This document shows, one piece after another, positions 33,608 through 41,264 of a DNA stretch of 54,086 bases. The stretch's first letter is position 1. Each line of letters starts with the position of its first letter. The notes beneath the pieces were generated by a model that was not told the origin of the DNA, made no database searches, and was given only the letters and a program-made list of their open reading frames with translations. Origin of the DNA: Anaerolineae bacterium. GTDB taxonomy: Bacteria > Chloroflexota > Anaerolineae > JAAYZQ01. The DNA is taken from NCBI GenBank assembly GCA_023544525.1, contig JAMJFU010000003.1, positions 1-54,086 on the forward strand. The letters run 5' to 3'. The position numbers and the translations under genes were made by a program.

Positions 33608-34713
33608 TTTCCAGGCGACGGTTCGACCATGGAGGCGCCCGGCGCTTTTGACTGGTCCGCCTCGCGGCGGGCTTCTTCCAGCCTGTTGGACAGCTCCTCC
33701 ATGCGATTTTCGGTCTCTTGGAACGGCATGCGTTTCAGCCGATGGGGCAGGGCTAGTTCGGCTGCAACGAGGATATCCAGTTGGGTGATTGCCCTCTCTG
33801 TTGCCCCTGTGCCGTTCTGGGCGAATCGCAGCGCTGCGTGGGCCAATGCTGTTTTCAGGATGACGATGTCTGCCCGGTGGCCGTCGACCTCGAAGCTGGT
33901 GGTGAGTTCGGCGATTGTGTACAGATCCTCTGGCTGGTAGGTGACCGAATGCAGGAGCTGGCGGGCACGGCTGATCTCGAGGCCGAGCTGCTCTTCGTAG
34001 GGCTCCCACTCGGCGCGAAAGCCCTCCGGGTCGCTCTCAAACTGGACAGTGCGTTCCAGGATGGCGACCCGGGCTTGGTGCGCTGGGATGCCCTGGATCT
34101 CGACGCACAGGGCAAACCGGTCGAGGAGCTGTGGTCGCAGCTCACCCTCTTCCGGATTCATCGTGCCTACGAGGATAAACCGAGAAGGATGGCCAAACGA
34201 GATGCCCTCACGCTCCACGACGTTGCGACCCATGGCAGCCGAGTCCAGGAGCAGATCGACGACGTGATCGTCCAGCAGGTTCACCTCGTCCACGTAGAGC
34301 AGCCCGCGGTTTGCCGCGGCCAGCACTCCTGGCTCGAATTTTTTCTGACCGGTCTTGAGCGCCGCCTCGATGTCGAGGGTGCCAACAACCCGGTCTTCGG
34401 TGGCACTCACAGGCAGATCTACGAATCGAGTGCGGCGCCGGCCGACCGGCAGGTCCTCGTCCCTGGCCAGGCGCGCGCGGCAATTGTCGCACAGCCGCTC
34501 CGGACGGCGGGGATCGCAGTTGAATGGGCAGTCGGCCACGACCTCGATCTCGGGCAGGAGAGCCGCGAGAGCGCGGGCCGCGGTAGACTTGGCAGTGCCC
34601 CGTTCACCACGGATCAGGACGCCGCCGATCTTGGGACTGATGGCGTTGAGGATCAACGCCGTTTTCATTGTGTCCTGGCCGACGATAGCCGTAAAGGGAA
34701 ATATGACGTGCAT
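33595..34713 (-). CDS. ChlI-like AAA+ chelatase subunit
   Basis: 372 residues. AAA+ ATPase of the BchI/ChlI clade: Walker A GERGTAKST near residue 36, Walker B GLLYVDEVNLLDDHVVDLLLD, sensor region ILVGTMNPEEGELRPQLLDRFALCVE. A four-cysteine set (CPFNC, CDNC; residues 62-80) may bind zinc. It would drive metal insertion into a tetrapyrrole with a ChlD subunit and a large catalytic subunit that is not in this window; cobalt and magnesium cannot be told apart here. The gene ends at ATG TGA right after the slippery A run. It begins six bases after rubrerythrin. Confidence 0.92.
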   Translation of the reverse strand: MHVIFPFTAIVGQDTMKTALILNAISPKIGGVLIRGERGTAKSTAARALAALLPEIEVVADCPFNCDPRRPERLCDNCRARLARDEDLPVGRRRTRFVDLPVSATEDRVVGTLDIEAALKTGQKKFEPGVLAAANRGLLYVDEVNLLDDHVVDLLLDSAAMGRNVVEREGISFGHPSRFILVGTMNPEEGELRPQLLDRFALCVEIQGIPAHQARVAILERTVQFESDPEGFRAEWEPYEEQLGLEISRARQLLHSVTYQPEDLYTIAELTTSFEVDGHRADIVILKTALAHAALRFAQNGTGATERAITQLDILVAAELALPHRLKRMPFQETENRMEELSNRLEEARREADQSKAPGASMVEPSPGKKKM

Positions 34714-34719
34714 GAAGGT

Positions 34720-35223
34720 TTAGAATACCTTGAATCGGTCTCGCTTGGCGTTACAGACCGGGCAGCGCTCGGGCGGCCCGCCAATGTGCGTAAATCCGCA
34801 GACTGGGCAGACATAGATCTCGGAGGCATCGATATCATCACCAGCCTCAGCCGCCTCTTTTGCGTCGGCGTACATGTCGGCATGGATCTTTTCAGCCTCC
34901 ATGGCGTAGGTCATGGTCCGCTCGGCGCCTTTTTCCTCTTGGACTTCAGCCACGGAGAGATAGGCCGCGTACATTTCGTCTACTTCAAAGTTCTCGCCGG
35001 CGATGGCCGCTTCGAGATTGGCGACGGTCTTGCCAACACCGCCTAGCTCCTTGAAATGGTTGATGGCATGCACTTGCTCAGCATGAGCAATCGCCCTGAA
35101 AAGGCGGGTGATGTTCGGTTTGCCTTCCTTTTCCGCCTGGGCAGCAAATGCCAGGTACTTGATGTGTGCCTGGCTCTCGCCGGCTAGCGCGCTCTTGAGG
35201 TTCTCTGTGGTCATTGCCTTCAT
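34720..35223 (-). CDS. Rubrerythrin
   Basis: Non-haem iron peroxidase that reduces hydrogen peroxide in anaerobes and microaerophiles. 167 residues: an N-terminal four-helix diiron domain with ExxH-type pairs (SALAGESQAHIKYLAFA, RAIAHAEQVHAINHF, EVQEEKGAERTM, YAMEAEKIHADMY) and a C-terminal rubredoxin-like domain with CPVCGFTH and CPVCNAKRDRF, the four iron-binding cysteines. ATG 35223 has GAAGGAGA upstream. It sits between a receiver-domain gene and chlI on one strand. This hints at oxygen-sensitive metabolism. Confidence 0.96.
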   Translation of the reverse strand: MKAMTTENLKSALAGESQAHIKYLAFAAQAEKEGKPNITRLFRAIAHAEQVHAINHFKELGGVGKTVANLEAAIAGENFEVDEMYAAYLSVAEVQEEKGAERTMTYAMEAEKIHADMYADAKEAAEAGDDIDASEIYVCPVCGFTHIGGPPERCPVCNAKRDRFKVF

Positions 35224-35277
35224 CGGTCGTTCTCCTTCTTTGGAATATGTGCTATCCGGAGCTACACAATGGCTTGC

Positions 35278-35658
35278 CTAGCTCGGCGTCCGCGGCGTAC
35301 CCAATAGCCTGCGCACCTGTTCCAACAAGCTCAGCACGCCGAACGGTTTCAGTAGATGGCCTGCCACTGGCCCCTTCTGCATGGTCTCGCGGCTGGGAGG
35401 CTCGGCAGACAACAGCACAACAGGCACTGGCTGGCTCGCGAACTGGAGCTCGAAGGCGTCGAGCAGGTTCCATGCTGCCCCATCAGGCAGATCGAGATCG
35501 AGCAGGATGAGATCAGGCCGGCCCTCGAGCAGCTGCTGCAACCCGTGCTCCTCGCTCACTGCCTCGCGCACTTGCAGCCCGAGCGCTTCCAGGTTGGCCC
35601 GGATCAGTTTTCGCATTTGCCAATTATGCTCGATTGCCAGTACGTATCGTTCCGCCAT
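35278..35658 (-). CDS. Stand-alone response-regulator receiver protein
   Basis: 126 residues, a single CheY-like domain with no output domain. The phosphorylatable aspartate is in DLILLDLDLPDG and the conserved lysine in LLKPFGV. The acidic pocket is not the usual Asp-Asp but Glu-His (VLAIEHNWQ), and the switch threonine/serine is in VVLLSAEPP. Binding of Mg2+ may be weakened, so it may be atypical or partly phosphorylation-independent. It has its own promoter and is near the kinase/regulator pair, so crosstalk is possible. Confidence 0.82.
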   Translation of the reverse strand: MAERYVLAIEHNWQMRKLIRANLEALGLQVREAVSEEHGLQQLLEGRPDLILLDLDLPDGAAWNLLDAFELQFASQPVPVVLLSAEPPSRETMQKGPVAGHLLKPFGVLSLLEQVRRLLGTPRTPS

Positions 35659-35760
35659 GCCCTCATTGTATCGCGACGGCTGTTAGAGGGCCATAAACGG
35701 GCGGCAGTCGTGTGTTAGAGTCCTATTAGAGATTGTGAAACCGGCCTCGAACCTGGGTCG

Positions 35761-35789
35761 ATCTTAGCACAAGCGCCAGCTAAAGTCAA
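35761..35789 (-). promoter_or_regulatory. Promoter of the receiver/rubrerythrin/chelatase genes, extended -10
   Basis: Minus strand: TTGACT (35784-35789), 17-base spacer, TAAGAT (35761-35766) preceded by TTGTGC. The leader to ATG 35658 is about 95 bases. I see no strong separate promoter before rubrerythrin. Confidence 0.6.
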
Positions 35790-35818
35790 AGACCAGTTGT
35801 CCCAGGGTCCTTGGCGGT

Positions 35819-36529
35819 TCAGGCTTGGTCTTCCTCCGGTTGGTAGAGCATATAGCCGGCTCCCGGCTGTGTCAAGAGATAGCGCGGCTCGGAGGGCTCT
35901 GGCTCCAGCTTCTGCCGCAGATACCGCATGTAGACCCGCAGATACTCGGTCTCCTCTCCATATTCCGGTCCCCACACCGCCCGGAGTAGCTCGCGATGAG
36001 ACACGACGCGGTTGGGGTTGCTGGCCAGGTAAGATAGGAGCCGGTACTCGGTCGGAGTCAGCTTGACCGCATCACCATCGACGGTGACCCGGTGTTGGGC
36101 AAAGTCGATTTCTACCGGCCCTACCTTAAAATGCTGGCGGCTGAGGATCTCCTCTGGCCACTTGGTGCGGCGCAAGACCGCCTGCACCCTCATGAGTAAT
36201 TCAGTCACGGAGAAGGGCTTGGTCAGATAGTCGTCGGCTCCGACTTCGAAGCCGTGGACGAGGTCGACCTGGGCACTGCGAGCGGTCAGCATGATCACAG
36301 GCACGACCGAGAACTCGCGGATGCGACGGCAGACGGCGTAGCCATCCATCTTGGGCAACATCAGGTCGAGGATGACCAGATCTGGAATCTCCTCCTCGAC
36401 CATTTTGACCGCCTGCTCCCCATCGTCAGCGAGCAAGACTCTGTAGCCCGATGATTCGAGGTTGGCTTTTACCAGCTTCTGGACATGGGGTTCGTCATCT
36501 ACGACGAGGATGCTGGCTTTCTTTGACAT
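35819..36529 (-). CDS. OmpR/PhoB-family response regulator
   Basis: 236 residues. The receiver domain has the acidic pair in ILVVDDEPH (Asp11/12), the phospho-acceptor Asp55 in DLVILDLMLPKMDGY, Thr in VIMLTAR and Lys in YLTKPFS. A winged-helix output domain follows from about 135: VKLTPTEYRLLSYLASNPN, VVSHRELLRAVWGPEYG and LRVYMRYLRQKLE. It is the partner of the histidine kinase 11 bases upstream. The targets are unknown; KdpE-type and PhoB-type regulators share this layout. Confidence 0.95.
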   Translation of the reverse strand: MSKKASILVVDDEPHVQKLVKANLESSGYRVLLADDGEQAVKMVEEEIPDLVILDLMLPKMDGYAVCRRIREFSVVPVIMLTARSAQVDLVHGFEVGADDYLTKPFSVTELLMRVQAVLRRTKWPEEILSRQHFKVGPVEIDFAQHRVTVDGDAVKLTPTEYRLLSYLASNPNRVVSHRELLRAVWGPEYGEETEYLRVYMRYLRQKLEPEPSEPRYLLTQPGAGYMLYQPEEDQA

Positions 36530-36540
36530 CGGTGTCCTCC

Positions 36541-38151
36541 TCAGCCTGACCGGGCAGGTCGGTGTGATGTCGGGCTAGCTTGTACGAGTGGTAGACTGAA
36601 ATGGAACGTGCTGCCAACGCCCGGCTCACTATCCGCCCAAATCGCGCCCTCCTGAGCCTCCACGATGGCTTTGGATATCGACAACCCCAGGCCGCTGCCG
36701 CCCACTTTTCGGGTCGAAGCGCTGTCTACCTGGTAGAAACGGTCGAATACATGGGCTAATTGGCCGGATTCGATGCCGATGCCCTCGTCGGCAACGCTTA
36801 CGACGAGCATCTCCTCTCCGGGCACAGCAGTGATGCAAATCGAGCCACCTCCAGGCGAGTACTTGACCGCGTTCTCCACGAGGTTCCGCAGCACCTGGCG
36901 CGTGCGACGAGGATCGGCCATAACCAGGGACGCTCGAGGTGGCAGCCGGAGCTGGAACTGGTGGTCCCGGGTCATCATCTGGAACTCGGCCGCAGTCTCC
37001 TGGATCATGGGGACCAGGTCCATGGGTTCCGGCTCAACGGGCAGTTCTCCTGCCTCGATGCGCGACATGTCAAGAAGGTTGCCGATCAATTCTGATAGGC
37101 GGTCGCTCTCCTCGTCAATGATCGATAGGAACTCACGGCGAGTGGTCTCATCCCACTCCACGTCTTCGCGCAGAAGGGTGGTGGCAAAGCCCTTTATGCT
37201 GGCCAAGGGGGTGCGCAGTTCATGGCTCACCGTGGAGAGCAGCCGTGACTTGATCTCATCCAGTTCTCGCTCGCGCGTGATGTCGTGTAGTAGCAAGCCC
37301 ACGCCCTGCGAGCCCCCTTCTGTATTGTGGATGGGAAAGCTCCGGACCTGCAGCGTGCGGGATTGTGGCTCGTTCAGCATGAACTCGACGGCGGGAGTAT
37401 CTTCGACGTTGGAGGCTGCACTTTGTAGCTCACGAAGCATCCGCTCGGGTTCCTCCACGCGACCTGCGATGGCGCGTCCCAGGTCTTCCAGTGTGCGTCC
37501 AATTAGCGTGAAGGCCGGGAGGTCGAGGATGGTCTCTGCCCAGGGGTTGGCATAGGAGATCCGGCCATGGTGATCCATCAGGATCAGGCCGTCCACCAGG
37601 CTGTTCATGACGCTGTCGAGGGTGGCCCGGCGCCGCTCGGCGTCGTCGATGAGCTGGGCATTGGCGATGGCGATGCCAATCTGATTCCCGATGGCGGTCA
37701 GAAGCTCGGTATCTTCCAGTGCAAAGTCCCGAGGGTTGCGACTCTGGATGTTGAGCAGCCCGAGTACCTCCCCCCGGGCCATCAGCGGCAGGCGCACACA
37801 GGAGCGAAAGCCCTCCCGCAGGCAGGCCGTGCGCGTCCGCGCACCGTGGCTGGCCAGGTCGCCAACGACCAACATCTGCCGTGTCTGGACCGCCCTGCCA
37901 CACAGGCACTCGTGAGAGCCGATGTGCGATTCTTCCTGGACATAGGTGTCGGAGACACCCTGGTAGGTGTGCAGCACGAGTTCGCCCGTCTCTTCGTCGA
38001 GCAAAAAGATCTCCCCGGACTGCTCTCCGATGACCTGCAGGGTTGTCTCGAGCGCACCCTGGAGGATCTCGTCCAGATCCTGGGTGCAGTTCACCTGAGC
38101 GGCAATCGCCGTCAGAGCGGCTAATTCTTTACCGCGCGTTGTCTCGGACAC
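36541..38151 (-). CDS. Cytosolic GAF-PAS sensor histidine kinase
   Basis: 536 residues with no membrane segment. A GAF domain (about 20-165) contains a Cys-Leu-Cys pair in SHECLCGRAVQTRQ, a PAS domain (about 175-295) follows, then the dimerisation/phosphotransfer helix with His310 (LLSTVSHELRTPLASIKG) and the ATPase domain: N box LRNLVENAVKYSPGGG, G1 VADEGIGIESG and G2 KVGGSGLGLSISKAIVE. It probably senses a cytoplasmic signal and passes phosphate to the regulator downstream. GTG 38151 is the likely start; the ribosome site is weak. Divergent from mutS. Confidence 0.93.
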   Translation of the reverse strand: MSETTRGKELAALTAIAAQVNCTQDLDEILQGALETTLQVIGEQSGEIFLLDEETGELVLHTYQGVSDTYVQEESHIGSHECLCGRAVQTRQMLVVGDLASHGARTRTACLREGFRSCVRLPLMARGEVLGLLNIQSRNPRDFALEDTELLTAIGNQIGIAIANAQLIDDAERRRATLDSVMNSLVDGLILMDHHGRISYANPWAETILDLPAFTLIGRTLEDLGRAIAGRVEEPERMLRELQSAASNVEDTPAVEFMLNEPQSRTLQVRSFPIHNTEGGSQGVGLLLHDITRERELDEIKSRLLSTVSHELRTPLASIKGFATTLLREDVEWDETTRREFLSIIDEESDRLSELIGNLLDMSRIEAGELPVEPEPMDLVPMIQETAAEFQMMTRDHQFQLRLPPRASLVMADPRRTRQVLRNLVENAVKYSPGGGSICITAVPGEEMLVVSVADEGIGIESGQLAHVFDRFYQVDSASTRKVGGSGLGLSISKAIVEAQEGAIWADSEPGVGSTFHFSLPLVQASPTSHRPARSG

Positions 38152-38191
38152 AAAATTGGCTCACTTTCTGTTTCGACCCTATTGCGGCTGA

Positions 38192-38220
38192 AGTATAGCA
38201 CGGTTGACAACAGATGGCAA
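38192..38220 (-). promoter_or_regulatory. Promoter of the histidine kinase operon
   Basis: Minus strand: TTGCCA (38215-38220), 17-base spacer, TATACT (38192-38197) with extended TGC. Transcription start near 38185, leader about 35 bases. Confidence 0.62.
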
Positions 38221-38319
38221 AGTGCGCTGCTGCCAGGCAGGCAACACCCTCGACGGCGAACAGATCTGGTTGCAGGTCTGGTGGGTGCCAGATGCTCTCC
38301 CTTTGGGTAGCGGCCTATC

Positions 38320-38348
38320 TTGCAGGGGCCGGGCACTGGTGGTACAAT
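38320..38348 (+). promoter_or_regulatory. Promoter of mutS, extended -10
   Basis: TTGCAG (38320-38325), 17-base spacer, TACAAT (38343-38348) preceded by TGG. Transcription would start about 38355. Confidence 0.6.
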
Positions 38349-38354
38349 ACCGCC

Positions 38355-38423
38355 ATGGTTGAACCCTGGACAGAGAACGGTGCACCCTTGGTCACCACGC
38401 GGAGGGGGGAGAGGCGAGGATGA
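38355..38423 (+). CDS. Possible 22-residue leader ORF of mutS
   Basis: ATG at 38355 coincides with the predicted transcription start, so it would be read leaderless. Its TGA overlaps the mutS ATG (ATGA), a coupling arrangement. The peptide is short (begins MVEPWTENG, ends in an Arg-rich RRGERRG) and has no known relative. It may control mutS translation, or it may be chance: mutS has its own good ribosome site inside the ORF. Confidence 0.3.
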   Translation: MVEPWTENGAPLVTTRRGERRG

Positions 38424-41038
38424 CCACGCCAATGCGCCAGCAGTACCTGCGAATCAAAAAGAAATATCCGGAGACGATCGTATTCTTCCGGCTCGGCGAT
38501 TTTTACGAGACCTTTGACGACGACGCCAAAATCGTTGCCCAGGTCTGCGACATCGTCCTCACGTCCCGGCCAGTAGGCAAGGATCACCGCGTGCCGCTGG
38601 CCGGCGTCCCCTACCATTCCGTGGAAGGCTATCTGGCCAAGTTGATCGAGGCCGGTCACAAGGTGGCGATCGTCGAACAGGTGGGGGATGTGACGGGTAA
38701 GGGCCTGGTAGACCGGGAGGTCGTACGTGTTGTAACTCCGGGCACGGTCGTGGAGCCCTCACTCCTCGACGAGCGGCGGAACAACTATGTAGCCGCTTTG
38801 GTGCTGGATGCCGGCCGGGCGGGCCTGGCCTACGCCGACATCACCACGGGCGAGTTCGCCACGACCCAACTGTCCGGGGAAGAGGTCACCACTACCGTTG
38901 TCGAAGAGATCGATCGCCTCAGGCCCGCAGAGATCGTAACCCCTGATCCGCAATTTCTGCATCAGAACCTGGAGGTCGGTACCGCACGCAACGGTCCCCG
39001 GGACACAGAGTCTGCCCCGCGCGGACCCATTGTGACCGAGTACGAGCGTTGGCCTTTTGAGCTGGAGACTGCCCAACAGGCCCTGCTCGATCACTTTGAA
39101 GTGGCGCGCCTGGATGGCTTTGGCGTAGGGGGCCAGCCACTCGCGATCCGGGCTGCCGGCGGCCTGCTGCACTACCTGGCAGAGACCCAGCGGGCCAGCC
39201 TGCAGCAGCTTTCCAATTTACGCACCTACTCCACGCAGCAGTTTATGGTGCTCGACGCAGCAACGCGGCGCAACCTGGAGCTTGTGGAGAGCCTGCGCCA
39301 CGGGACCACCCAGGGGTCGCTGCTGGGTGTGCTGGATCTCACGATGACCAGCCTGGGCGCCCGGTTGTTGCGGCGCTGGCTTACCCAACCTCTGGTCGAT
39401 TTGGAGCGGCTCAACGAGCGGCTGGACGTGGTGGATCTATTCTATCACGATACGCCGGCCCGGGTCCGCCTGCGAGCCCTCCTGAAGGACGTCTCTGATC
39501 TGGAGCGACTTGGTAGCCGGGTTGTACAGCGCGTCGCCAGGCCGAGGGATCTTCTGGGTATCCGCCAGACCCTGGAGACCTGGCCCGAGATCTGTGAAGG
39601 CCTGGAGCAGATGTCGAGTACGAACGCCTTTGTCCAGGAGCTTCTCGCTCTCGATGCGTGCCAGGATGTGGTTGACCTTGTGGCCCAGGCGCTGGTCGAA
39701 GATCCACCTGCAACGCTGGCTTCGGGCGGTGTGATCCGGCCTGGTTTCTCGGCCGAGCTGGACAACGTCACGGTGGCGGCCCGCAACGCCAAGGAATGGG
39801 TTGCCAACCTGGAGAAACAGGAGCGGGAGCGGACTGGCGTCAAGAGCCTCAAGGTCGGGTATAACAAGGTCTTTGGCTACTATCTGGAGGTGACCAAAGC
39901 CAATACGGGCCGGGTGCCCGAGGAGTATATCCGCAAGCAGACGTTGGTCAACGCCGAGCGGTATATCACGCCCGAGCTAAAGGAGTACGAATCGCTCATC
40001 CTGAACGCAGAGGAGCGCATTCTGGATTTAGAGGCCCGGATCTACGATCAACTCCTGGAACAGGTAGCGGCAGCATCGAAGCGGCTGCTGGCTCTGGCGC
40101 GCGCGTTGGCCCACCTGGATGTCTATGCCTGCCTGGCCGAAGTGGCGCTCATGCACCGCTATGTGCGTCCCGAGCTCTCCGAAGAGGGCGAGTTGCATGT
40201 GGTTGCCGGCCGTCACCCGGTGGTGGAAGTCACACAGCGGGATGAGCCCTTTGTGCCCAACGAAGTGCGTTTTTCGGCGGAAGAGGCCATTCTCATCGTG
40301 ACCGGACCCAACATGGCAGGCAAATCCACCTTTCTGCGCCAGGTGGCACTGATCGTGCTGATGGCCCAGATCGGCTCCTTTGTTCCGGCTGATGAGGTGC
40401 ATATCGGCCTGGTCGACCGCATCTTTACCAGGATTGGGGCACAGGACGAGATCAGTGCCGGACAGTCGACGTTCATGGTCGAAATGGTCGAAACGGCGAA
40501 CCTTCTGAACCACGCTACCTCGCGCAGCCTGCTGGTATTGGATGAGGTGGGGCGGGGTACCAGCACCTACGATGGCATATCGATCGCCTGGGCTGTGGTC
40601 GAGCATATTCACAACCACCCGCGGCTGCGGTGCAAGACCCTGTTCGCCACGCACTATCACGAGCTCACCCAGCTGGCAGACCTTTTGCCGCGCATCCGCA
40701 ACTACAACGTTGCAGTGGCCGAAGAGAAGGACAGGGTCGTGTTCCTGCGGCGCATCGTCCCCGGTGGTGCCGACCGCAGTTATGGCATCCACGTGGCACA
40801 GCTGGCTGGATTGCCCAAGCCGGTCATCCATCGCGCCAGGGAGATCCTCAAGGTGCTGGAGGAGGAAGCCCGGGCACCTGGGTCTACGAAAAAGACCATC
40901 GAGGTACGCCAGTTGCCCCTGTTTACCACCCGTAACCCCGTTGTCGAGGAGCTGGCGCACCTGGACGTCAGCGCCATGAGCCCTCTGGAAGCGATCACCA
41001 AGCTGTACGACCTGCAGAAGAAGGCCAAGGGAGATTAG
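38420..41038 (+). CDS. mutS: DNA mismatch repair protein MutS
   Basis: Recognises mismatches and small loops. 872 residues, the normal size of MutS1. The N-terminal mismatch-wedge motif Phe-Tyr-Glu is in RLGDFYETF, the connector, lever and clamp domains follow (for example the KVGYNKVFGYYLEVTKAN clamp block), and the ATPase has Walker A TGPNMAGKSTFLRQVA, Walker B LLVLDEVGRGTSTYDG and FATHYHELTQLA. The C-terminus lacks a long tetramer-forming tail. The start ATG 38420 has GGAG eight bases upstream. No mutL follows within the window. Confidence 0.97.
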   Translation: MTTPMRQQYLRIKKKYPETIVFFRLGDFYETFDDDAKIVAQVCDIVLTSRPVGKDHRVPLAGVPYHSVEGYLAKLIEAGHKVAIVEQVGDVTGKGLVDREVVRVVTPGTVVEPSLLDERRNNYVAALVLDAGRAGLAYADITTGEFATTQLSGEEVTTTVVEEIDRLRPAEIVTPDPQFLHQNLEVGTARNGPRDTESAPRGPIVTEYERWPFELETAQQALLDHFEVARLDGFGVGGQPLAIRAAGGLLHYLAETQRASLQQLSNLRTYSTQQFMVLDAATRRNLELVESLRHGTTQGSLLGVLDLTMTSLGARLLRRWLTQPLVDLERLNERLDVVDLFYHDTPARVRLRALLKDVSDLERLGSRVVQRVARPRDLLGIRQTLETWPEICEGLEQMSSTNAFVQELLALDACQDVVDLVAQALVEDPPATLASGGVIRPGFSAELDNVTVAARNAKEWVANLEKQERERTGVKSLKVGYNKVFGYYLEVTKANTGRVPEEYIRKQTLVNAERYITPELKEYESLILNAEERILDLEARIYDQLLEQVAAASKRLLALARALAHLDVYACLAEVALMHRYVRPELSEEGELHVVAGRHPVVEVTQRDEPFVPNEVRFSAEEAILIVTGPNMAGKSTFLRQVALIVLMAQIGSFVPADEVHIGLVDRIFTRIGAQDEISAGQSTFMVEMVETANLLNHATSRSLLVLDEVGRGTSTYDGISIAWAVVEHIHNHPRLRCKTLFATHYHELTQLADLLPRIRNYNVAVAEEKDRVVFLRRIVPGGADRSYGIHVAQLAGLPKPVIHRAREILKVLEEEARAPGSTKKTIEVRQLPLFTTRNPVVEELAHLDVSAMSPLEAITKLYDLQKKAKGD

Positions 41039-41041
41039 TCG

Positions 41042-41122
41042 ATAGGCACCTCTCCGGGGCACCGGGTGAGGTTCCTATTGTCGGCCAGGGCTCGTGGAGG
41101 ACCTGCCTTGGTGCCAGGTCCT
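41042..41122 (+). terminator. Two hairpins after mutS
   Basis: ATAGGCACCTC (41042-41052) pairs with GAGGTTCCTAT (41068-41078) with one mismatch; AGGACCTG (41098-41105) pairs with CAGGTCCT (41115-41122). Neither has a proper T-tract, so they may protect the mutS 3' end rather than terminate. Confidence 0.4.
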
Positions 41123-41190
41123 GTTCACCTGGGCCATCCCCGATGAGGCAGAGCCCGTTTCGACCTCCTGTTCGGACTCTGTTCGGGTTT

Positions 41191-41219
41191 TTGCGTTCCC
41201 GTCCAAGTTGTGGTATTAT
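41191..41219 (+). promoter_or_regulatory. Promoter of rex, extended -10
   Basis: TTGCGT (41191-41196), 17-base spacer, TATTAT (41214-41219) preceded by TTGTGG. Transcription start near 41226, immediately before the operator. Confidence 0.65.
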
Positions 41220-41230
41220 TCACGCGAGAC

Positions 41231-41249
41231 TATGTGAGACCTTTCACAA
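41231..41249 (+). promoter_or_regulatory. Rex operator (autoregulatory)
   Basis: TGTGA-GACCTT-TCACA (41233-41248) is a perfect five-base inverted repeat that fits the Rex consensus TTGTGA-N6-TCACAA with one change on the left (ATGTGA). It lies just downstream of the rex promoter, where binding would block elongation. The same pattern also fits Crp-type sites. Confidence 0.7.
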
Positions 41250-41264
41250 GGCCGCGGGAGGGGA

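Noticed and set aside
33601..33610. The nine-A run as a sequencing error that splits one gene
   Set aside because: It cannot be excluded, but the run creates a precise A AAA AAG heptamer in phase, a stop right after it and a stem-loop, as known for programmed frameshifts in chlD genes. I therefore favour a real signal.
33599..34009. Upstream extension of the chlD frame as a real N-terminus
   Set aside because: It overlaps the conserved C-terminal part of chlI in another frame and is Arg/Pro-rich without similarity to ChlD; openness here is due to base composition.
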